Assembly (NCBI GenBank): GCA_020310875.1
Contig: CM035428.1
Location: 108,312,245 to 108,376,244, forward strand
Direction of reading: 5' to 3'
From: Ceratopteris richardii
Lineage: Eukaryota; Streptophyta; Polypodiopsida; Polypodiales; Pteridaceae
Length of the DNA stretch: 64,000 nt
Shown here: positions 54,301-64,000 of the stretch, one piece after another
Layout of the letters: each line of letters opens with the position of its first letter
Numbering within the stretch: position 1 is the stretch's first letter
Made by a program: the position numbers and the translations under genes
The notes under the pieces: model-generated
Seen by the model: the letters and a program-made list of their open reading frames with translations, nothing else
The model's database searches: none
Told to the model about the DNA's origin: nothing

Positions 54301-54984
54301 ATGGACTGAAACGAGATCCTAGAGCTTAGAACTACATGTTGGTTACATACCTTCAAGATCAAGCGTTCAAACCTAGCAACTCAAATCCTTGTCTATTCAT
54401 CAAAAGGGATCACAATGAGGTTATTTATCAATGTGTAGATGTAGATGATATTACTGTGATAGGTAATGAGCTTAATGGCATTCAAAGGATCAAGAGACAC
54501 ATGCGAGAGGAGTTCAAAATCAATGAGTTAGGTGAGCTCACATATTTGTTAAGTATGCAAGTGATTTATACAAATGAAGGGATCTATCTAACTCAGAGAA
54601 GATCCATTCAAGACCTACTTCTTAAGTTCAAAATGGAGAACACAAATCTTGTAGGTACACCTTTGGAATTGAACCATAAACTAAGTGTTTATGAAGGTGA
54701 GCAGATTGATGATCCTAAAGAGTATCAAAGCTTAGGTGTTAGCTTGATATATGCTACTCACACAAGACCAGACATATCATATAGTGTCCGATTGATTAGT
54801 CAATTCATGCACTCACCTAGAAGGACACACATGGATGCTACAAAGAGAGTACTCAAGTACCTCAAAGGGACACTTAATGAAGGTATCTAATCCTTACTCT
54901 TTAGATTGAGATATCAAAATCTATTCAGATGTAGATTGGGTAGGAGCAAAGGATGATAGAAGAAGTACCTATGGATACTTATCA
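51318..54984 (+). mobile_element. Copia element, family B, copy 2 (internal region)
   Basis: Gag, protease, integrase, RT and a truncated RNase H. Related to but diverged from copy 1. RNase H stops at DDRRSTYGYLS and is joined directly to the middle of an LTR, so the polypurine tract and about 535 bases of the LTR start are deleted. Confidence 0.88.
51340..54960 (+). pseudogene. Copia B copy 2 gag-pol remnant
   Basis: Gag: KLGRHNYSTWKIRMKAYLQG, then KNHLWNEFNQMKRSPKQTI and ILNGIRGDKKW. The zinc knuckle is decayed (CSICDKTNHTTQNY), and the protease reads FYIDLGCSNHVAD, with DSG lost. Integrase (TDVWGTSEEPSLVGSRYYVS; NEGGEYFSKG) is followed by RT (CRWVYKVKRNLDGSVCRYK; LLQLDVQTAFLNG). The catalytic box reads CVDVDDITVIG, with Tyr of YVDD replaced by Asp. 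Many stops and frame changes. Clearly inactive. Confidence 0.88.
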
Positions 54985-55755
54985 TTACCAAACCTGCCTA
55001 ATTTTGAATTTGAATCCATGAATAAAAGGCATGGTCATATCCTCAAGATTCTATATAAATACTCCAAAACATTTTTACATGATCTATATTATTGATTTGA
55101 AGCAATATATATACTCTTTGATCATTGTTTCGTGCCATTTCTGTTCTCTGCTCCTTCTTCCTTAGATTTAGTCAATGTGCAGAGATTTCTTCTCTCTCTA
55201 GAAAGTTCCACATCAAGTGTATAAGCACTCATTGGAAAGTTAACACTGGCTAGGTTATATATACAAATTTTTGAGTGATTTGATTCATTACTTTCAAAGA
55301 TATTCAAGTTTTTTAGTCTCGGGGTCATTCTCTACAGATCCTTGAAAAATCGGGATGACACTAGTTTAGTGTTAAGGTGATTGCTCCCTCTATAGTTGTT
55401 ATAAATTAGGGATTTTGTGCATTTTAGCAATCCAACCCTATGTATGACGCTCCTTTAAGAGGAATGTTTCCAATTGTTACTATGCAGGCTGCTCTCAGTG
55501 TTTGAAGTCACAACTTCCATCCATTTTTAGATGGTTTTTGTGAGCTAGTCAAGGTGCAAGTTATCTATTTTCCATCAACTTGTTATTGTTCATGTTACCA
55601 AGTACCTATTGGTTTTTATTCCACTAACCACAAGCTACAATTTCTACTTTACATATCCAAAGAGCTAGGGTTGGTCCTATGTTGGTTTACTAAACCAACT
55701 TCACCACTTGAAAACTCAACTTTCCAAGCCTCTCCAAGCTTCTCCAACTTCTTTC
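54985..55755 (+). repeat. 3' LTR of copia B copy 2, 5'-truncated
   Basis: Matches 50546-51317 throughout (for example the tata-box-like tctatataaatactcc region), ending ttctttcaca. Confidence 0.85.
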
Positions 55756-55913
55756 ACATGGCTTTCTCCTAATGTGGGAATCATACCAAGATCCCTTACG
55801 TATCCCCCAAAAGGGACTTCGATGATAGAAAGAGGTCTCATAACAAGAAATGGAGACCTAATAAGGATCCAAATTGAATAAATAAAGCAAGCTTAAAAAA
55901 GGAAGCACGCCTA

Positions 55914-56100
55914 GCTCTGATGCCACTATGGTATAATTACCTGGTACATAACTAAACTAACTACCAGAACTCACACTAGTGGGAGAGATGTAAATTTCCA
56001 CCCAAACAACCCCTCCAATTTATAGCTCCAAGTCCAAGGGGGTAACTAAACCACAAGGGGAAATGTGTACCCTCCATCACATGGGCCCCTAAGTGTGAAG
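55914..56100 (-). mobile_element. LTR-retroelement fragment (primer site and partial LTR)
   Basis: The minus strand has TGGCATCAGAGC (55914-55925), a one-base variant of the initiator-Met primer site. LTR-like sequence lies to its right, with a TATAAATTGG box at about 56015-56025 on the minus strand. The other LTR and internal genes are not found. Confidence 0.5.
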
Positions 56101-56934
56101 AGGTGATGGCTGTAGTTTGCAAAGATAAGTTTGTGTTAGCAAAATCCTACTCAACTCTAGTCTATGTAACTTTAAATATACTTAATACACTCCTTAAGCT
56201 TCCACAATATGCATTGGAATCACCCATTTCATTTCTAACATCATTCACAAACTTTTGTGTCAGAACACATGAGTTTGGAGTTCTAGAAACCTGAGAAAAG
56301 TTTTATTTATGGAAGAGAAGCTCTCAAAACTTTGTTTAGTGCTCACAACCTGGTGGAAATTATTGAGAGATCTTTTTCCCAAATGCAATTGAAGTCTTAA
56401 GCTAAGTAAAGCAATTTATTTCACGAATTTAGACTCACCATGCACTGAGCAAAGAATATAAGAATTTTGGTGGGTAAACCCAACTTTTCAAGAAGATGAA
56501 GGTATGGAGACCCAATCACATGTAATTACAAATATCTCAAGATCTAAGCACACAATGATGATGAAACTTTGTATGTGTGCTTATCACATCCTAGCTAAGT
56601 GATCCAATTGATAGATTGGATATTGAGTACCTACACACTGAGAAATGTCTCTGTGAAAATGATAGAGTTCCCCAACATATTGTAACAGTAAATAGAGAAT
56701 GACAAATGAGTAGAAATAAATCATAATGTGTATTGTTATTGCACATATGATACAAAGGAGTTATGGAGGAATTCTCTCATTTTGAGATAGCACACTTTAT
56801 ACTCAATATGATTGAAAATATCAGCTCTAATCAGTCTATAATGTTCTACTATCATGCGACTAGAAGTATGGTGTATATATCACCTTTTTAATGTGATGGT
56901 AGTAAGGAGTTTCACTTAAAAGGTAATCCTAACT
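56101..56934. other. No gene recognised
   Basis: AT-rich. Perhaps the outer part of the preceding LTR at the left; nothing else supported. Confidence 0.45.
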
Positions 56935-58429
56935 TTTACGAACTATTTGAATTCCAATGAACTATCTTTCTTATGGATCAATTTGTGAACTTTATTCAAA
57001 CATATTGAGAGGACCCCAAACTCAAAGGTTTCCTTCCACACTAGGCTTAAACACCTCAAAAGGTTTGTAGAATTTCTTAGTGAGACTATCAAGACCAATG
57101 CTCTTCTCGGAGGGAATTGAACCACTAGCATTCTTGATCTCACCAATGGATGATAGATCATCAAGCCTTCTTGTGGTATCCTATTGGATCTTCTTGGATC
57201 TAACTCTTGAGATAATGACCTTACATTCTTGCCTCCACAAAGAAAGAAGAGTTTCCCAAATGAGGAGCTCCGAAAAGTGATGCACAATGAGTTCATGGAT
57301 CTCCCCCTTTAAAGCACACTACAAACCATTCTTGTTTATCATGGCATTGCTAGGAAGTTTTTCCTAACTCTTTTTTTATTAAGAATACTACACATCATTT
57401 TAGAAGGCTTGTTCATTTTACCTACCCACAAATATAATAAGATAAAGAGCTTCTTACGTCTGGTTTCTTCTTCCAATCTCAGTTTTCTCCTAATTTTGAG
57501 AAGGCCTTTTTGAAGGTGCAATTTCCCTTTGTTCACTTCATCCTGGAGCCATGAAAGTCTTCTATAGATCCTTTATCTTCTCTCATTTCTAATTCTTTGG
57601 ATCTGAAATTTGATAGTGTAAGATATGTTGAGTAGCCTTAACCACTATAATATAGCACTTCATGGTCTTGGACTGCTTGGTGCCAAAATTGATCAATGGC
57701 TTGGCCAATAGAGATTAGCGTGAACATTGATGGGTCCGCATGGAACCATGGAGCCTTCCTACTTTAGGAAGAGAACCTAGAGGAAACAATGATTAGGAAG
57801 TGATCTAAAACCATGATACAATGCTAAGAGAGAGAAAGAGAGATGGGGTCCTACGATGAAAATAATATTCATAGAAACATAAACACTAGCAAGTTTAACT
57901 TTGTGGATTTTGCCACCACTCTGAAAGTTAGACAAGACCTTGATAGTCTTTGTATTCATATAGGTCTTTGTGGAGCATAAAGTGATCCCAATAGGGTCTT
58001 GCATTACCCTCAATGGGTATACATTCTTGCTATGAGTAGTCATCAATCACTTCCACCATGTTGAAATCACTCGAGGGTAACATCGGTCGAGAGGGAACCC
58101 ATACATTTTATCTCTTTCATGGTTCATGTTTGGAGCATACACCAAAACAATTGAGAAGGAGATAGGGTCGTGGAGTCTAAGAGAAACATGTAGGTGGATC
58201 CCATTAAAGATGAAGAACAGCTTTGCTTGAATCCCACAACAACACTTCCACAACCCCTAGCGTGAGCCATGGAGACCAAGGAATGATGTCCAAAAATAGT
58301 CTTGAGTCTTTTCAATAGATTACCATCGTTGATGACCTCGAGATGACCATTGATTTTTAGCCATTGACCAATGATTGTCATATGCACGGGGTCCAAAAGC
58401 CACCGAACATTGAAAGAGAGGACAATCAT
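56935..58429 (-). pseudogene. LINE (L1-type) remnant: endonuclease and start of RT
   Basis: Minus strand. An APE-type endonuclease begins MIVLSFNVRWLLDPVH and continues RGCGSVVVGFKQ, then FSIVLVYAPNMNHERDKM, which matches the LVYAPN...R strand of plant LINE endonucleases. Further left are a helical linker and a frame with SIGLDSLTKKFYKPFEVF, followed by KLIHKKDSSLEF, corresponding to the region before and at the start of LINE RT (LIPKK). The fragments are in several frames. RT catalytic motifs and a poly(A) tail are absent. Confidence 0.65.
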
Positions 58430-59825
58430 TAACGACTTGGAGGGGGTTTCTGGCTTGGAGGGGATTTTATCTCTTTTTTACAAGGACATCCATGAGCATT
58501 TTGGGTTAATTTACCCTGAATTTTGGGTAATAGCATTGTTATTACAAGAGTCGATCAACCATTAAATTAATAGTGATATATTCAAAGAGTATGAATGATA
58601 TGTTCAAAGTGTATTAGACAACTATTTAAAAGTCCTAGGTTTTGATAAGAAAATGAATTCAGATTGAGACGCAATGCAGCAAAGGAGAAAGATGTTAGTA
58701 GAACTATGTAGTTTGATTGCATGAGATTTTGACAAAGAGACCAATTCATATTCACACTTCCGGCTCATTCTAACAAAGTCCTAAAAAAGATTCTTAAATT
58801 TGGTATTCCATACAAATAGGCCAAAACGTAAACTATTTTTTTGTTAATGTTATAGTTTACTAAAACAAGACAAGATGATGATGTAAAGGTGACGATTACG
58901 CAATGAAGAGAGCAAGTATGTGGGAAAATATATGTACAATCAGGCTTCAATTATTGAGCAATTTTTTTAAGGAATTTCCACTATTATTGAGAAATTGTTT
59001 ATCTACTATTTTGATTAAGTTTGAATTGATTGAAAGTACAAAAAAAGGCAAGCATAGCATCCATGTGGCCCTCATATCCTACAAAGTATAGGTAAGATGC
59101 CTAATAACCACTAGGATACAAAGTTCAATGGCCCATTAAGGTAGAAAGGGGGAAGGAAGCCATGGGAATTTTATGCTCACATATTTTAGGAACTAATCCA
59201 TTCAAATCCCTGTATCATTTGATAAAATCTATTAAGTGAGTTTCTTCTATGGTACCCATGTCACTTCCTAGGCATATTTGTATGTCATGTCTTCATTCCA
59301 TTGTTGTAGATGCTAGTGTCCTGTTTCTTTCCATATGACTTTTTCTTTCTATATGAATCCCCTTTTCGTTTCTCACTTTGCATCTTAGCAAATATTACCC
59401 TCCTCTCCTCAACTTGTCACTTCTTAAAATGGGTGGGGCATCTATAAATATTGCATCATCCTTTTCCTCATCCTTACATTTCTGCTTCTCCTTCTCAATT
59501 ATTCTTTTGACCTTTTTTAGTTTACCAATATTTTAATTCTTTTTTCCTCATCCTTTGGTCCTTTTCTTTTCTATTCCCAAGGTTTGTTGTTCTCCATTCT
59601 TTAATGTCACTTGCACTTATTTTATTTCTATCTTCATCTAGGGAGATATTTCATATGTTCTACTAATATAATCTCTTACAATGTCCTCAATTAACACATA
59701 TTGGAGTAGGCTCTCTTGGTCTCTAAAATTAGTTCTTCTTGAATATGTTTAGATTAAGATGCCACTTGTATTATGGAAATATGAACAACATTGAATACTC
59801 TCTCATTAAAAAATCTAATAGCTAT
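58430..59825. other. No gene recognised
   Basis: AT-rich; short ORFs (58903-59091 plus; 58765-58950 minus) have no recognisable features. 59330-59640 is pyrimidine-rich on the plus strand. Confidence 0.45.
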
Positions 59826-59829
59826 CTCT

Positions 59830-60790
59830 TCTTCATTCACTATCTCCATTGTTGAGAGAATCTATTTTGACCCATATGATCAACTCTTCATTGCCAAATT
59901 CCTTTGAGAGATAATCAAATTTCCTCAATTCTCTTTCGAGTTTACAATCCTCTTTCTATAAGATTTTGAACCTTTTGTCTCAACTTGTCCTACAAAGCCA
60001 AACTTGAGCTTTTTCTTCCCACTCTATTATGTCATTGATCTTTCATCTTGATCTAGACATTGCATTTTATGTATTCTATTCCATAACTTGAGGGCCACTA
60101 CTTCATGAGTGCAATTACTTGGCCCCTTCATGCTGTAAGTAGAGAATATTTTCCCAAATCTTGAATTAATCTTTTGAATGAAGGACTCATCAAATATAAC
60201 ATCAAAGTGTTCAAATGACTAAATTCTACCATGAACAATGTATGTTCGAAATATATCCCATACATTTTCAATATTTCCCTTTCTAGGAGACCGAATGACT
60301 TCTTGATATAGTTATTTGCTAGCTAGAGATTCATTCTAATGGGTAGGAATTTTACGTTTTCTCAATTTTCCCAATTTTTCTTAGATCTTTTTCTTCGTCC
60401 AACTTCTCCTTTTATTTTCTCTAGTGTTATCACTTCTCATATTTGTTCTAACCACTCCCGAATTCTTTGACATTCCCTTGATTTATTTTGTTCTCCCCCA
60501 ATTTCTTGAATAGGTGGTGAGCTACCTTCTAATTCCTCTTCCTTGTCTTGCCTAAACTAATTCAAGAACTCTTGTTCCATTAAAAGTCTAATCTTCTCTT
60601 TTGGAGTTCTAGCATGATTTTGGGGCATATTAGGTTCCAACATTATTTAAGCTATCTCTATCATTATCCTACACAAATTGAAGCTTTCAGCTTCCAAGTA
60701 TTGTCTTGAAAAAGCCTTATCATGTTGTTCTAAGTTAGGTCCCTCTTTGGGTTGATATTGCAAAGCTCTTAAAACCAATTGGTCTTGATA
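59830..60790 (-). pseudogene. Decayed unknown protein gene on the minus strand
   Basis: From about 60790 one minus-strand frame reads like protein, interrupted by TAA/TAG/TGA codons but not by frameshifts: YQDQLVLRALQYQPKEG, AFSRQYLEAESFNLCRIM, a Gln/Glu-rich stretch (QEIGGEQNKSRECQRIREW), then NVWDIFRTYIVHGRI, HFDVIFDESFIQKINSRFG and HEVVALKLWNRIHKM. After a frame change near 60035 it continues EWEEKAQVWLCRTS, then a coiled-coil-like LERELRKFDYLSKEFGNEEL. I do not recognise the family. The order is consistent with one gene or a gag-like protein. Confidence 0.45.
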
Positions 60791-60866
60791 CACTTCAACA
60801 AAAATGAGGTTTCTATATGTCCTTCAACGAATTTTTTAAAATTTCTACCTCCTTTTCCCATTTAGG

Positions 60867-61075
<209 letters not shown>

Positions 61076-61094
61076 ACATATTAGGCTTTTGGTT

Positions 61095-61425
61095 CTCAAA
61101 ATAGTGGTTAAGTCCAATGGATGAGAAGGAAGAGGTCTTTGGTTGAAATGTGTTGGAGACATAGGATGAGTATTTTTTCCAAAAGACTTCTAGAGCCTTC
61201 TATAAATATCCACTAGGAAACATGACACACATAGGCATGACAAGAGTAAACATCAAACTAAGGTTTAGATTTTGTAGCTCTTAGGCAAGCTAAGAGCTTA
61301 GCCTAGCAGTTGTCTAATGCATAAGAAGGAGGAGGTCTTGGGCTCAAATCTTGTGGGACATATGAAATGAGTATTGTGCCCAAGGTTTTCTAGAGGATTC
61401 TAGAACTATACACTTTGACACATGG
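61095..61425 (+). repeat. Two tandem tRNA-derived SINE-like units
   Basis: Two related stretches (about 61095-61215 and 61285-61410). Each has an A-box-like word (AGTGGTTAAGT; TAGCCTAGCAGTTG) and a B-box-like word (GGTTGAAAT; GGGCTCAAATC) 35-40 bases later, followed by a shared tail (tagagg..ctagaac/ctataaatatccact). The spacing fits an RNA polymerase III promoter of a SINE. Ends and target duplications are not defined. Confidence 0.5.
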
Positions 61426-61429
61426 CATA

Positions 61430-63179
61430 CATGTGTGCAATTTCCACTTGGAGAACTAGGACACATCACACAGATATGTGTGCTTTCTTTGTGGGATTCG
61501 CCTTGAGAGAATCTATATAATAGTTCGTTGGGTGGTGAGATTCATGCCAATTTCGCATGGATCAAGGGTGTGCCTAACATCTAAATACATAAATACATAC
61601 TACGTATGGTTCATGGATATCACCTCTCTATGTTTGTGTGGTTTGAACATGAAGATTTTAATATTTTTTTCATTAAGACCTGCAAGGCACTTGGTGTGGT
61701 TTTCCTAGTTAAGAAACACTTAGATATTGAAGTCTCTTCCAAAAAATGGAGGGAAACCCCTTTGCATACACATTCAATACAATTTTTGGATTGGGCGACT
61801 TTTTTATATGAACACTGTTGACTTGATTTGTTGATCTGAATATAAAGAAGATGTTTTCATATTTGTCTATTAAAACTCTTTTGAGTTAATGTATAGACTA
61901 TCTTTACCTTTTGGTTGGTATTAAAGGAATTTCTTTATTTTACTGAGAGATATCTATTAGAATTTCTTTAGAATTTTCTATTTAACTATAGTTCACTTGG
62001 AGATATGCTTGATCATATCTTTTTTGTACTAATGAGTCTTTATTTAATTATTGATTATTTTTAATACCATGGATTGATATAAGTTTAAGACCCTAGGATG
62101 CCATTTTTTTATCTCTCCACACCAAGTGTTCAAAGTAATTGTACTCGCACATTCAAGAAAGGTTTTTTTTTACTCTATTAAAATGTTTCTATTTTTCTTG
62201 ATTTTTGTTGTAATGTGTAGATCTTTTTTAGGTAATCAAAATGATGTGACACACAAGGGCACACAATGGGAGAAGAGGGGAGGGGGGAAGAGCGGAGAGA
62301 AAGGGGAGTGTGAAAGAGGTTATTTTTAACACTGAGAAATATTTATGGATAAAGCTTTTTATAGAGAAATCTCAAACATTTTTCTACTTGCAAGTGTAGA
62401 TTAGTATTTCTATACTTTTAACGGTCTTCAGGACCATCAACCCATCCAATCATCCACCCCACCTACTAACCTACCTAGCTTTCTACCAAACTATCTATTT
62501 GCTGGATACCATTATTTGTTATTCAATAATCCGATTATTTGTGAATAATTATGGAATTTCATGGTAGAACCTTATTATTTGAGTCAAATTATTTGGTACC
62601 ACATCAAATTTTTTGGATAAGTTTGAATTATTTTTGAGAAAAAATTTGAGTTCTTTCGATCGAAAAGATCCTCGATCAAAAAATCGTTCGATCTAAAAGG
62701 TTTTTGAGTGAAAGTATTTTTTATCGAAATATTCTCATTCGAAAAGTTTTTCATTTGAAAAGTGTTTGATTGAAAGGATTCTCCATAAAATCATGACCTA
62801 CGATGTATTATCACTAGAGTTACCTTATTTTGTACAAATTGATAGTGTCAATGAAAAGAAAGGCATAAAGTCTTTTAAGAAAATTTCAATATTTTAAGAT
62901 TATAAAAGTTAAAAAAGAAAAGTATAGATTTTAGAGTTAAATAAATAGAAAATTATAAGACAAGTGAAAGCAATAATAAATATTTGGAATTTCTAGGTTT
63001 GTTTAAAATTTATAATTCCTTCTTAAAAATATAATAATATTTAAAACAATACATTCAAATTTTGAAATATTTAAATTATTTTAGTATATTTATAGTTTAC
63101 ATACTATTATGATTGTCTGAATCATAAATTGATTCTTAATTCGCAATATTTTTGAGATATTTTAGCATTCAGTATATGC
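61430..63179. other. No gene recognised
   Basis: AT-rich. 62640-62790 has several short words of the type gatcgaaaag/tcgatctaaaag in both orientations. The small ORFs (61478-61708, 62126-62329) show no features. Confidence 0.45.
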
Positions 63180-63740
63180 GAGTGGATTTCTTAGGTGTAT
63201 GAATATGTGTATGTAGATGTATATGTATCTGTGCATTTAGGATTGTGATTTAAAAACCATTGTGATTGTTTGACTCAACATTGATTCTTACTTCACAATA
63301 GTATGTGTATGTCTATGTATGATTATGAGTTAAATAGTATTGTGATTGTCTGACTCAACACTGACTCCTACTTCACAATAATGTGTATGTGTATGTGCAT
63401 GTGTATGTGTGTATGCATGTGTGTATGATTGTGAGTCGAAAATTTTTGTTCTTGTCTAACTAAAAATTGATCCTTACTTCCCAATAGTATGTGTATGTGT
63501 GTGTATGATTGTGAGTAAAATACTATTGTGATTGTCTGACTCAATATTGATGCTTAATTCACAATAGTATGTGCATGTGTATGTTTGTATGCATGTGTGT
63601 ATAATTGTGAGTTAAAAACTATTGTAGTTTTCAGATTCAGCATTCCTTCTTAATTCACAATATTATGTGTGTGTATGATTGTTAATTTTAAAAAAAAACT
63701 ATTTTGATTGTCTGCCTCAACATTTATTCTTACTTCACAA
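63180..63740. repeat. Hairpin-bearing tandem repeat
   Basis: Five or six units of about 90-120 bases: ACTATTGTGA, a 25-30 base loop containing gtctgactcaac, TCACAATAGT, then a TGTATG-rich spacer. The flanks of each unit form a 10-base inverted repeat. Confidence 0.85.

Positions 63741-64000
<260 letters not shown>

Overview
The window is nuclear DNA of a land plant. It has plant-type LTR retrotransposons with initiator-Met-tRNA or Asp-tRNA-like primer sites, a VQ-motif protein gene, a TATA-driven intron-containing gene, CACTA-type transposon ends and abundant microsatellites. The very high repeat load, and a ParB-domain DNA methyltransferase gene that I do not associate with flowering plants, hint at a large-genome seed-free plant such as a fern. 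That last point is inference only.

Layout. 1 to about 9.5 kb: a Ty3/gypsy element on the minus strand, running off the left edge, with gag, protease, RT/RNase H, integrase and an unexpected second retropepsin after the integrase. 9.5-11.5 kb: its 5' LTR, a (CT)n tract, a CACTA-type terminus and TATC-rich repeats. 11.7-15.0 kb: decayed genes (a pseudokinase, an unknown pseudogene and a hAT transposase C-terminus). 15.0-18.0 kb: a 5'-truncated copia element (family A, minus strand). 18.2-22.4 kb: a five-exon minus-strand gene for a ParB-like plus beta-class amino-methyltransferase protein, with a TATA box and two introns holding arrays of the same palindromic repeat. 22.8-28.0 kb: a full-length, very young family-A copia with LTRs differing at 1 of 230 positions and a perfect target duplication. 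28.7-31.4 kb: a single-exon DUF7869-like gene with an RNase-H-like acidic triad and three in-frame stops. 31.8-34.3 kb: a third family-A copia fragment carrying a 958-bp inverted-repeat transposon.

36.3-37.4 kb: a VQ-motif gene, the most host-like locus. 38.4-40.7 kb: a second CACTA-type end followed by about 1 kb of AC/ATGC microsatellite. 40.7-55.8 kb: family-B copia elements in an apparent LTR-sharing tandem array, one of them split by a non-coding 6.1-kb LTR element (LARD-like) with identical LTRs. 55.9-64 kb: an LTR fragment, a LINE remnant, a decayed unknown gene, a SINE-like pair and a terminal hairpin-bearing satellite with (GTGTAC)n.

Across the window, many old reading frames stay in one frame but are interrupted by single stop codons, mostly explicable as C-to-T changes (CGA to TGA, CAG to TAG). 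This suggests decay by cytosine deamination more than by indels. The standout locus is the ParB-methyltransferase gene. All calls come from reading the sequence; no database search was possible.
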